This document shows positions 13,460-24,682 of a stretch of DNA of 64,000 bases, one piece after another. The notes under the pieces are model-generated. The model worked only from the letters and a program-made list of their open reading frames with translations, ran no database searches and was not told the DNA's origin. Position 1 is the stretch's first letter, and each line of letters starts with the position of its first letter. The translations under genes and the position numbers were made by a program. Source of the DNA: Petrolisthes cinctipes (lineage: Eukaryota; Arthropoda; Malacostraca; Decapoda; Porcellanidae); assembly GCA_033782935.1 (NCBI GenBank), contig JAWQEG010000710.1, positions 1,674,001 to 1,738,000 on the forward strand. Direction: 5' to 3'.

Positions 13460-14691
13460 CATGTTTTGGGTCTGTATCTTGAAAACATTCTAAGAAGGAG
13501 TAGGCATGTACAGATCGCTTCTGGGACGCAAAAATATCTAATTTTCGGGTGTTTTGAGTATGAATTTGAGATATAAACGGGTACAGAAGATGCATTCACA
13601 TATCGACATTTTGCACATAAAATATCGATTTTTAGCATGGTTTGGGCCTATATTTTGAAAATACTCTAACACGGAGTAGGCATGTACAGATCGCTTCTGG
13701 GACACAAAAATATCTAATTTTCGGGTGTTTTGAGCCTGAATTTGAGATATAAACGGGTACAGAAGATGCAAGCACATATCGACTTTGGGCACCCAAAATA
13801 TCGATTTTGAGCATGTTTTGGGCCTGTATTTTAAAAATACTCTAGCACGAAGTAGGCATGTACAGATCGCTTCTGGGACACAAAAATATCGAATTTTCGG
13901 GTGTTTCAAGCCTGAATTTGATATATAAACGGGTACAGAAAGTACATGCACATATCGACTTTGGGTACCAAAAATATCAATTTTTAGTATGTTTTGGGAC
14001 AATATTTTGAAAATATTCTAGCACTGAGTATGCATGTACAGATCGCTTCTGGGACCCAAAAATATTGAATTTTCGGGTGTTCTGAGCCTGAATTTGGGTT
14101 ATAAACGGTTACAAAAGATGTATGCACATATTGACTTTGGACACCTAAAATATCGATTTTTATCTTATTTTAGGCCTATATTTTGAAAATATTCTAGCAC
14201 TGAGTAGACATTTACAGATCGCTTCGGGGACCCAAAAATATTGAATTTTGGGGGGTTTTGAGACTGCATTTGAGATATAAACGGGTACAAAAGATGTATG
14301 GACATGTCGACTTTGGACAACTAAAATATGGATTTTTAGCATGTTTTAAGCCTATATTTTGAAAATGTTCTAGCACTGAGTATGCATGTACAGATTGCTT
14401 CTGGGACCCAAAAATATTGAATTTTGGGGTGTTCTGAGCCTGAATTTGAGATATAAACGGGCACAAAAGATGTATGCACATATCGACTTTGGACACCTAA
14501 AATATCGATTTTTATCATATTTTAGGCCTATATTTTGAAAATATTCTAGCACTGAGTAGACAGGTACAGATCGCTTCGCGGACCCAAAAATATTGAATTT
14601 TTTGGTGTTTTGAGCCTGCATTTGAGATATAAACGGGTACTGATGATGCATGCACATATCGACTTTTTGCACCTAAAATATCGATTTTGAG
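13460..14691 (+). repeat. Block B HOR copy 2: 7 monomers, 1,232 bp
   Basis: Seven 176-bp monomers. Shared markers with copy 3 at exactly 1,232 bp include GATGCATTCACATATCGAC near 13,590, CATGGTTTGGGCC at 13,636 and GTTTTGGGACAATATTTTG near 13,990. These otherwise rare variants recur at 14,820, 14,868 and 15,222, which shows recent amplification of this unit. Confidence 0.9.
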
Positions 14692-15923
14692 CATGTTTTG
14701 GGTCTGTATCTTGAAAACATTCTAAGATGGAGTAGGCATGTACAGATCGCTTCTGGGACGCAAAAATATCTAATTTTCGGGTGTTTTGAGTATGAATTTG
14801 AGATATAAACGGGTACAGAAGATGCATTCACATATCGACATTTTGCACATAAAATATCGATTTTTAGCATGGTTTGGGCCTATATTTTGAAAATACTCTA
14901 ACACGGAGTAGGCATGTACAGATCGCTTCTGGGACACAAAAATATCTAATTTTCGGGTGTTTTGAGCCTGAATTTGAGATATAAACGGGTACAGAAGATG
15001 CAAGCACATATCGACTTTGGGCACCCAAAATATCGATTTTGAGCATGTTTTGGGCCTGTATTTTAAAAATACTCTAGCACGAAGTAGGCATGTACAGATC
15101 GCTTCTGGGACACAAAAATATCGAATTTTCGGGTGTTTCGAGCCTGAATTTGATATATAAACGGGTACAGAAAGTACATGCACATATCGACTTTGGGTAC
15201 CAAAAATATCAATTTTTAGTATGTTTTGGGACAATATTTTGAAAATATTCTAGCACTGAGTATGCATGTACAGATCGCTTCTGGGACCCAAAAATATTGA
15301 ATTTTCGGGTGTTCTGAGCCTGAATTTGGGATATAAACGGTTACAAAAGATGTATGCACATATTGACTTTGGACACCTAAAATATCGATTTTTATCATAT
15401 TTTAGGCCTATATTTTGAAAATATTCTAGCACTGAGTAGACATGTACAGATCGCTTCGGGGACCCAAAAATATTGAATTTTGGGGGGTTTTGAGCCTGCA
15501 TTTGAGATATAAACGGGTACAAAAGATGTATGGACATATCGACTTTGGACAACTAAAATATGGATTTTTAGCATGTTTTAAGCCTATATTTTGAAAATGT
15601 TCTAGCACTGAGTATGCATGTACAGATTGCTTCTGGGACCCAAAAATATTGAATTTTGGGGTGTTCTGAGCCTGAATTTGAGATATAAACGGGCACAAAA
15701 GATGTATGCACATATCGACTTTGGACACCTAAAATATCGATTTTTATCATATTTTAGGCCTATATTTTGAAAATATTCTAGCACTGAGTAGACAGGTACA
15801 GATCGCTTCGCGGACCCAAAAATATTGAATTTTTTGGTGTTTTGAGCCTGCATTTGAGATATAAACGGGTACTGATGATGCATGCACATATCGACTTTTT
15901 GCACCTAAAATATCGATTTTGAG
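14692..15923 (+). repeat. Block B HOR copy 3: 7 monomers, 1,232 bp
   Basis: Nearly identical to copy 2 by eye, with the same private variants 1,232 bp on. Small differences exist, such as GAGTTTCG/CAAG states in the GTGTTTC(G/A)AGCC element and GGGATATAAACGG against GGGTTATAAACGG. The low divergence marks copies 2 and 3 as the youngest pair in block B. Confidence 0.9.
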
Positions 15924-16979
15924 CATGTTTTGGGTCTGTATCTTGAAAACATTCTAAGAAGGAGTAGGCATGTACAGATCGCTTCTGGGACGCAAAAATA
16001 TCTAATTTTCGGGTGTTTTGAGTCTGAATTTGAGATATAAACGGGTACAGAAGATGCAAGCACATATCGACTTTGGGCACCCAAAATATCGATTTTTAGC
16101 ATGTTTTGGGCCTGTATTTTGAAAATACTCTAACACGGAGTAGGCATGTACAGATCGCTTCTGGGACACAAAAATATCGTATTTTCGGGTGTTTTGAGCC
16201 TGAATTTGAGATATAAACGGGTACAGAAGATGCATGCACATATCGACATTTTGCACATAAAATAATGATTTTTAGCATGTTTTGGACCTATATTTTGAAA
16301 ATACTCTAACACAGAGTAGGCATGTACAGATCGCTTCTGGGACACAAAAATATCTAATTTTCGGGTGTTTTGAGCCTGAATTTGAGATATAAACGGGTAC
16401 AGAAGATGCAAGCACATATCGACTTTGGGCACTCAAAATATCGATTTTGAGCATATTTTGGGCCTGTATTTTAAAAATACTCTAGCACGAAGTAGGCATG
16501 TACAGATCGCTTCTTGGACACAAAAATATCGAATTTTCGGGTGTTTTGAGCCTGAATTTGATATATAAACGGGTACAGAAGATACATGCACATATCGACT
16601 TTGGGTACCAAAAATATCAATTTTTAGTATTTTTTGGGCCAATATTTTGAAAATATTCTAGCACTGAGTATGCATGTACAGGTCGCTTCTGGGACCCAAA
16701 AATATTGAATTTTGGGGTGTTCTGAGCCTGAATTTGGGATATAAACGGGTACAAAAGATGTATGCACATATTGACTTAGGACACCAAAAATATCGATTTT
16801 TATCATATTTGAGGCCTATATTTTGAAAATATTCTAGCACTGTGTAGACATGTACAGATCGCTTCGGGGACCCAAAAATATTGAATTTTTGGGTGTTTTG
16901 AGTCTGCATTTGAGATATAAACGGGTACTGAAGATGCATGCACATAGCGACTTTTTGCACCTAAAATATCGATTTTGAG
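15924..16979 (+). repeat. Block B HOR copy 4, partial, with one extra monomer
   Basis: Six 176-bp monomers. Monomers at 16,276, 16,452, 16,628 and 16,804 correspond to 14,868, 15,044, 15,220 and 15,396 at a shift of 1,408 bp (eight monomers rather than seven), so one monomer has been gained near 15,924-16,275. Correspondence stops at about 16,980, where diverged block C monomers begin. Confidence 0.82.
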
Positions 16980-19900
16980 CATGCTTTGGGTCTGTATTTT
17001 GAAAACATTCTAGCTAAGAGTAGGCATGTACAGATTGCTTCTGGGACCCAAAAATATCGAATTTTCGGGTGTTTTGAGCCTGAATTTGAGATTTAAACGG
17101 GTACTGAAGATGCATGCAGATATCGACTTAATGCACGTAAAATATCAATTTTGAGCATGTTTTGGGTCTGTATCTTGAAAACATTTTTGCAAGGAGTAGG
17201 CATGTACAGATCGCTTCTGGGACACAAAAATATTGAATTTTTGGGTGTTTTGAGCCTGAATTTGAGATATAAACGGGTACAGAACATGCATGCACATATC
17301 GACTTGGGACACTTAAGATATCGATTTTTAGCATGTTTTGAGCCTGTATTTTATAAACATTCTAGCACTGAGTAGGCATGTACAGATCGTTTCTGGGACC
17401 CAAAAACATCGAATTTTTGGGTGTTTTGAGCCTGAATTTGAGATATAAACGGGTACAGAAGATGCATACACATATTGATTTTTTGCACCTAAAATATCGA
17501 TTTTGAGCATGTTTTGGGTCTGTATCTTGAAAACATTATAACTAGGAGTAGGTATGTACAGATCGCTTCTAGGACCCAAAAATACCGAATTTTCAGGTGT
17601 TTTGAGCCTGAATTTGAGATATAAACAGGTTCAGAAGATGCATGCACATATCGACTTTGGACACTTAAAATTTCGATTTTTAGCATGTTTTGAGCCTATA
17701 TTTTGGAAACATTCTAGCACTGAGTAGGCATGTACAGATGTTTCTGGGACCCAAAAATATCGAATTTTCGGGTGTTTTGAGGTTGAATTTGGGATATAAA
17801 CGGGTGCTGAAGACGCATACATATATTGACTTTGGTCACCTAAAATATCGATTTTTAGCATGTTTTGGGCCTGTATTTTGAAAATACTCTAACACGGAGT
17901 AGGCAAGTACAGATCGCTTCTGGAACCCCAAAATATCGAATTTTCGGGTGTTTGGAGCCTGAATTTGAGATATAAACGGGTGCAGAAGACGCATGCACAT
18001 ATTGACTTTTGGGCACCTAAAAGATCGATTTTCAGTATGTTTTGGTCTTGTATTTTGAAAATACTCTAACACGGAGTAGGCATGTACAGTTCGCTTCTGG
18101 GACCCCAAAATATCGAATTTTCGGGTGTTTGGAGCCTGAATTTGATATATAAACGGGTACAGAAGATGCATACACATATCGACTTTGGTCACTTAAAATA
18201 TAGATTTTTAGCATGTTTTGAGCCTATATTTTGAAAACATTCTAGCACTGAGTAGGCATGTACAGATCGCTTCTGGGACCCAAAAATATCGAATTTTCGG
18301 GTGTTTTGAGCCTGAATTTGAGATATAAACCGGTGAAGAAGATGCATACACATATTGACCTTGGTCACCTAAAACATCGATTTTCTGCATGTTTTGGGCC
18401 TGTATTTTGAAAATACTCTAACACGGAGTAGGCAAGTACAGATTGCTTCTAGGACCCAAAAATACCGAATTTTCTTGGTGTTTTGAGCCTGAATTTGAGA
18501 TATAAACGGGTACAGAAGATGCATGCACATATCGACTTTGGTCACTTAAAATATAGATTTTTAGCATGTTTTGAGCCAATATTTTGAATACATTCTAGCA
18601 CTAAGTAGGCATGTACAGATCGGTCTTGGGACCCAAAAACATCGAATTTTCGGGTGTTTTGAGGTTGAATTTGGGATATAAACGGGTGCAGAAGATGCAT
18701 ACACATATTGACATTGGACACCTAAAATATCGATTTTTAGCATGTTTTGGGCGTGTATCTGAGTAGGCATGTACAGATCGCTTCTGGGACCCCAAAATAT
18801 CGAATTTTCGGGTGTTTGGAGCCTGAATTTGAGATATAAACGGGTACAGATGATGATGCATGCACATATCGACTTTTGGGCACGTAAAAGATCGATTTTC
18901 TGTATGTTTTGGGCCTGTATTTTGAAAATACTCTAACACGGAGTAGGCATGTACAGATCGCTTCTGGGACCCCAAAATATCGACTTTAGGGTGTTTTGGG
19001 CCTGAATTTGAGATATCGACTTTGGGCACCTAAAATATCGATTTTCAGCATGTTTTGGGCCTATAATTTGAAAATATTATAGAACTGAGTAGACATGTAC
19101 AGGTCGCTTCTGGGACCCCAAAATATCGAATTTTCGGGTGTTTTGAGCCTGAATTTGAGATATAAACAGGTACTGAAGATGCTTACACATATCGACTTTT
19201 GGGGACCTAAAATATCGATTTTGAGCATGTTTTGGGTGTGTATCTTGAAAACATTCTAACTAGGAGTAGGCATGTACAGATCGCTTATATTAAACAAAAA
19301 TACCGAATTTTCGGGTGTTTTGAGCCTGAATTTAAGATATAAACGGGTTCAGAAGATGCATGCACATATCGACTTTGGACACTTAAAATATCGATTTTTA
19401 GCATGTTTTATGCCTATATTTTGAAAACATTCTAGCACTGAGTAGGCATGTACAGATCGCTTCTGGGACACAAAAATATCGAATTTTCGGGTGTTTTGAG
19501 GTTGAATTTGAGATATAAACGAGTGTAGAAGATGCATACACATATTGACTTTAGGCACCTAAAATATCGATTTTCAGCATGTTTTGGGCTTGTGTCTGAG
19601 TAGGCATGTACAGATTGCTTCTGGGACCCCAAAATATCGAATTTTCGGGTGTTTGGAGCCTGAATTTGAGTTATATACGGGTACAGAAGATGCATGCACC
19701 TATCGACTTTTGGGCAACAAAAAGATCGATTTTCAGTATGTTTTGGGCCTGTATTTTGAAAATACTCAAACACGGAGTAGGCATGTACAGTTCGCTTCTG
19801 GGACCCCAAAATATCGAATTTTCGGGTGTTTTGGGCCTGAATTTGAAATATCGACTTTGGGCACATAAAATATCGATTTTTAGCATGTTTTCCTCCTATA

Positions 19901-21326
19901 TTTTGAAAATATTCTAGCACTAAGTAGGCATGTACAGATCATTTCTGGGACCCCATAATATCGAATTTTCGGGTGTTTTGATCCTGAATTTGATATATAA
20001 ACGGGTACAGAAGATGCATGAACATATCGACTTTGGACATTTAAAATATCGATTTTTAGCATGTTTTGAGCTTTAATTTTGAAAACATTCTAGCACTGAG
20101 TAGGCATGTACAGATCGCTTCTGCGACCCAAAAATAACGAATTTTCGGGTGTTTTGATTTTGAATTTGAGATTTAAACGAGTGCAGAAGATGCATACACA
20201 TATTGACTTTGGGCTCCTAAAATATCGATTTTCAGCATGTTTTGGGCTTGTATCTGAGTAGGCATGTATAGATCACTTCTGGGACCCCAAAATATCGAAT
20301 TTTCGGGTGTTTGGAGCCTGAATTTGAGATATAAACGGGTACAGAAGATGCATGCACATATCGACTTTGGGCCCCATAAAATATCGATTTTGAGCATGTT
20401 TTTGGTCTGCATCATGAAAACATTCTAACTAGGAGTAGGCATGTAAAGATCGCTTCTAGGACCGAAAAATGCCGAATTTTCGGGTGTTTTGATCCTGAAT
20501 TTGAGATATAAACGGGTACAGAAGATGCATGCACATATCGACTTTGGACACTTAAAATATCGATTTTTAGCATGTTTTGAGCCTATATTTTGAAAACATT
20601 CTAGCACTGAGTAGGCATGTACAGATCGCTTCTGGGACCCAAAAATATCGAATTTTCGGGTGTTTTGAGGTTGAATTTGGGATATAAACGGGTGCAGAAG
20701 ATGCATACACACATATTGAGTTTGGGCACCTAAAATATCGATTTCAGCATGTTTTGTGCCTGTATCTGAGTAGGCATGTACAGATCGCTTCTGGGACCCC
20801 AAAATATCGAATTTTCGGGTGTTTGGAGCCTGAATTTGAGATATGAACGGGTACAGAAGATGCATGCACATATCGACTTTTGGGCACCTAAAATATCGAT
20901 TTTCTGTATGTTTTGGGCATGTATTTTGAAAATACTCTAACACGGACTAGGCATGTACAGATCGCTTCTGGGACCCAAAAATATCAAATTTTCGTGTGTT
21001 TTGGTCCTGAATTTGAGATATCTACTTCGGGCACTTAAAATATCGATTTTTAGCAAGTTTTTCTGCCTATATTTTGAGAATATTCTAGCACTAAGCTGGG
21101 CCTATAATTTGAAAATATTATAGAACTGAGTAGACATGTACAGGTCGCTTCTGGGACCCCACAATATCGAATTTTCGGGTGTTTTGAGCCTGAATTTGAG
21201 ATATAAACGGGTACGGAAGATTCATGCACATATTGACTTTAGACACTTAAAATATCGATTTTTAGCATGCTTTGAGCCTATATTTTGAAAACATTCTAGC
21301 ACTGAGTAGGCATGTACAGAATGCTT
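16980..21326 (+). repeat. Block C: diverged monomers without a clear HOR
   Basis: Monomers here are less alike and I see no HOR period. New length classes appear: about 159-162 bp at 18,741-18,902, 19,578-19,736, 20,236-20,394 and 20,748-20,906 (GTATCTGAGTAGG junction), and 147 bp at 18,903-19,049, 19,737-19,883 and 20,907-21,053 (GAGATATCGAC or close variants). The CAGTATG and GTGTTTGGAGCC subtypes, absent from blocks A and B, also start here. It ends at the LINE junction after CAGAATGCTT. Confidence 0.85.
21054..21265 (+). repeat. Overlong 212-bp monomer with an out-of-register junction
   Basis: The interval between phase marks is 212 bp, 36 bp more than a monomer. The sequence runs normally to AGCACTAAG and then jumps back to CTGGGCCTATAATTTGAAAA near 21,096, so part of the first half-monomer is present twice. 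The text after the jump (TATAGAACTGAGTAGACATG, ACAGGTCGCTTCTGGG) closely matches 19,060-19,110. This suggests a non-allelic exchange that joined two monomers out of register. Confidence 0.8.
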
Positions 21327-21613
21327 TTTGTAGGTAGTAGGGGTTAGGTAGCCCCACCCAGGGAGGTACTACCGCTGAGGCAATGGGAGATTCAAGGAAG
21401 TACCTGATTCCATTTTTTCCCCCAGGCCTCAGTTGCTGGTTACACATCTTCTGCCTCACACATCTATGGGGAGCCAGGTAATCCCTTACACTACACACAC
21501 ATCCATACAAACTACATTCACTTACACTCCTATCCTTGACATTAACATACCAACTTCTCACAACTCAACATGAAAAACAATACAAGCGCAAACACATTTT
21601 AAAACTTCATACC
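21327..21613 (+). other. LINE 5' leader with a potential hairpin
   Basis: This 287-bp stretch lies between the satellite and the first in-frame ATG of the element. It contains an inverted repeat, GGTAGTA at 21,333-21,339 and TACTACC at 21,367-21,373, with GGGG (21,340-21,343) and CCCC (21,352-21,355) nested inside. The second half is G-poor and rich in A and C (CACTACACACACATCCATAC), which would be weakly structured. No ORF1-like protein is visible, so either the element is 5'-truncated or this is the leader of the endonuclease-RT frame. Promoter function is not demonstrated. Confidence 0.55.
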
Positions 21614-24404
21614 ATGGCTGACGCAACTCTTAGAGCAAGCGCGGTGGTTTCTCGGATGACCACCACCGGCAGGGCTGGGTCTTTGACACAGGGCCCTCTC
21701 GGTCGTCATCACGCGACTGTGTCAGCACCAGCCATGATGCATAAAACAACTGCTCGTCAGCACAATGAATTAATTATGTTTGCAAATATTCGGGGGCTTC
21801 ACTCCAACATTAACTCGATACACCTACTTCTTCAAACCGAAACCCCTAATATTCTTTTCCTCACTGAATGCCAGGTCACTCCCTCTTCTGACCTGACTAA
21901 CTACAACTTTCCAGGCTATATTTTAATGTCTAATTTTAGATCAAAGGGAGGCGTTTGCTGTTTTGCTAGATCAACATTATCCTTGGAGAACATTTTCAAT
22001 CTCACATCACCAGATTTTGATTACTCAATTTACAAGCTAAATTCTTCAGGCTCAGTTAAATAATTTTGTTGTATTTACCGATCACCAAATGCCTCCCCAG
22101 ATAATAGCCTCTTTGATTCCCTGACCTCCATTCTTTCTGATTTAAACATTAATGCTGCATCTGATATATCCTTACTGGGTGATTTTAATGTCCACAATGT
22201 TGAGTGGCTCACTCATTCGGCCAGAACTGATGAACCTGGGCTTGAATGCGAGTTATTCGCAGACTCATTCAATCTCACCCAACTAATCAAGCACCCTACT
22301 CGCATACCTGATAATCCAGAACATAGACCGCACCTACTTGATCTGTTTCTTACTACCAATCCCGAAACATATAGTGTAGAAGTGAAGTCCCCTCTTGGAT
22401 CCTCAGACCATTGCCTCATTGCAGTCTCCTGTTCCCACTCCTCCCTACCCATCCACTCAGAACCCATCCGAGTGACCAAATGGCACTATGATGCTGCAGA
22501 TTGGGTGGGGTTCCGTGACTTTTTAATTAACATTCCTTGGTCATCATTTTACTCTACTGACCCAGATAGCTTCCTGAACCATATTACTGACTTTATAAAA
22601 ATAGGAATGGAAACATATATCCCTCACCAACAATACTCAAAAAGATCTAACTCTCCAAAATGGTTTGATCACAGCTGTGCCAGAGCTACAAAACAAAAAT
22701 CAATAGCCTATAATGCCTATACAAAGTCGAAAACTCTTCAGTCATACAATTATTTCAAAATTGTCAGATGCCATGCTAAAGCTGTAACTAATTTAGCCAA
22801 ATATAACTTCATACATAAACAAGTCAATAAATTACTGAATAATCCTAATGATAATAAGATCTTTTGGTCAACAGTAAACTCATTCAAATCTAACTTCAAC
22901 CATGGTTCATCTATTCCCCCTTTAAAGAATAGCAATGGAAATCTCATATGTGATCCATGTGGTAAAGCAAATCTTTTGGCCAATATCTTCGCCACAAATT
23001 CAAACCTCAATGACACTGCTCAAAACACTCCCATTTTGAACTTTAACTCCCCAGAAAGTCCACCCTTAATAATTCATACAAGACAAGTGCGGACCATTTT
23101 GGAGAATCTATCTATCGACAAAGCTTCAGGGCCAGATGAAATTCCTCCCACTGTATTAAAAAATTGCTCAAAAGAATTAGCTCCAATTCTCTCAAAATTA
23201 TTTCGTGTATGTCTCCATACCTCGTCCTTCCCAGCCGCCTGGAAAGAAGCCAATGTACAACCAATTCCCAAAAAAGGAGCTACCGCAAATCCATCAAATT
23301 ACAGACCAATTGCCATCACGTCTACTCTCGGTAAAATATTTGAAATAGTTCTTAACAATCACTTTGTAAAACACCTTGAGAAAAATCATCTGCTAAATGA
23401 TAAGCAATATGGCTTTAGACAGAGACGATCTACTGTGGATCTGCTCTGTTATTTCACAGATAACATATTCCAATCAAATGATAAACATGGAGAGACTCAC
23501 ACAATTTGCCTTGATATATCTAAAGCCTTTGACAGAGTATGGCACAGATCATTACTGTCTAAGCTTCCACATTATGGCCTTCAATCTTTTGTTCCTCTAA
23601 TTAATTCATATCTTAGCAACAGAAAATTACGTGTGATGGTAGATGGTCTGTATTCCGACTTTCATGCCATTAATGCTGGTGTTCCTCAAGGAGCGGTCTT
23701 GGCTCCAACTTTGTTCCTCATTCATATTAATGATCTTTTGTCAGTTACTCAGAATTCAATTCACTCCTATGCTGATGATTCAACTATTCACAGTTCCTTC
23801 TCATTTAATGATAGTTTTACTCAACACAATATTTTAGAATACAAACTTGCCACTTCAATTTCATTAAATGAAGACTTAACGAAGATCTTTGATTGGGGAC
23901 AAAACAACCTAGTTTCATTCAATGCAAATAAAACTAAATACATCCCGTTCTCAAATAGATCAGATAATCAAGATTCTCACATTATTTTCAATAATACAAA
24001 TATCCCCAAGTCCCACAGCATTGATCTCCTTGGTGTAACTTTAAATGAAAACCTCAGTTGGACTCCCTATGTAAAATCCATTGCCAAAATTGCATCTAGG
24101 AAGATGGGACTTTTATACAGAGCTTGTAATTATTTGACTGACGAGCAGATAGCAGTAATATATAAGAGTCATGTGCGTTCCCAGATGGAATATTGTTCAC
24201 CTCTGTGGGCTGGTTGTGGATCGGTGGTGTTAAGACAATTAGATAAAATTCAAAGCAGAGCTATCAGACTGATCAATAATCCTATGATCACTAATTAATT
24301 CCCTCCCTTATCAGTACGTAGAAATGTTGCTTCCCTTGCACTATTTTATAGATACTTTTATAAGAAATGCTCGGATGAACTTGCCCTGATTATACCACCC
24401 CTTC
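21614..24404 (+). pseudogene. LINE endonuclease-reverse transcriptase polyprotein (two nonsense codons, C-terminus lost)
   Basis: The frame starts at an ATG in ACCATGG context at 21,614 and stays open in one register for about 930 codons with no frameshift, broken only by TAA at 22,061 (codon 150) and TAA at 24,296 (codon 895). Numbering from this ATG, the endonuclease has Asn58 (NIRGLH), Glu85 (LTEC), a YRSP motif just after the first stop, GDFN at 189-192 and SDH at 264-266. The RT has SGPDEIPP near 505, NYRPIA at 562, motif A DISKAFDR at 634, GVPQG at 689 and motif C YADD at 719-722. EYCSPLW lies at 859, and the family-like SVRRNVASLALFYRY segment follows the second stop. Catalytic residues of both domains look intact, so decay is slight, but the stops and the missing C-terminus make it non-autonomous. 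The product would nick DNA and copy element RNA by target-primed reverse transcription. Confidence 0.88.
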
Positions 24405-24682
24405 ATCGAATTTTCGGGTGTTTGGAGCCTGAATTTGATATATAAACGGGTACAGAAGATGCATGCACATATCGACTTTTGGGCACCTAAAATATCGATT
24501 TTCTGTATGTTTTGGGACTGTATTTTGAAAATACTCTAACACGGAGTAGGCATGTACAGATCGCTTCCTGGACCCAAAAATATCGAATTTTCGGGTGTTT
24601 TGAGTCTGAATTTGAGATATAAACAGGTACTGAAGATGCATGCACATATCGACTTTTGGGCACCTAAAATATAGATTTTGAG
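24405..24682 (+). repeat. Satellite flank immediately 3' of the LINE
   Basis: The satellite resumes in the middle of a monomer at ATCGAATTTTCGGGTG, followed by GTTTGGAGCCTGAATTTGAT and a CTGTATG-type monomer (phase mark 24,506). The upstream flank carries the rare CAGAATGCTT form, which elsewhere (25,879 and 37,098) continues into a TTTTAATGTTGAAATTATG monomer, not GTTTGGAGCC. The two flanks are therefore different monomer subtypes. Confidence 0.8.

Larger units (their letters stand above)
21327..24404 (+). mobile_element. CR1/Jockey-group LINE, 3'-truncated, inserted in satellite
   Basis: This is the only non-satellite sequence in the window, recognisable by richer composition and a long conceptual frame. 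It has a 5' leader (21,327-21,613), an AP-like endonuclease domain, a reverse transcriptase domain and a post-RT region. The satellite stops after CAGAATGCTT (to 21,326) and resumes at ATCGAATTTTCGGG (24,405). There is no 3' UTR, poly-A or short 3' tandem repeat and no target-site duplication. Compared with an intact monomer about 15 bp are missing between the flanks. Family assignment rests on the endonuclease-RT order and motif style; CR1, Jockey and close relatives cannot be separated here. Junctions may be off by a few bases. Confidence 0.9.

Noticed and set aside
1..21326. Regular repeats resembling a CRISPR array
   Set aside because: There are no unique spacers; whole 176-bp units abut each other and the sequence is eukaryotic.
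22064..22381. Possible frameshift between the endonuclease and RT parts of the LINE
   Set aside because: Translation shows the same register on both sides (YRSP, GDFN and SDH all in frame). The only break is the TAA at 22,061.
22213..22479. Minus-strand frames within the LINE (also 21,262-21,561, 22,750-23,016 and 23,074-23,271)
   Set aside because: They are antisense to the endonuclease-RT frame, show no recognisable domain and one runs into satellite.
21327..24404. Satellite-specific target choice by the LINE
   Set aside because: One insertion is present in the window and its ends are altered, so no target preference can be inferred.
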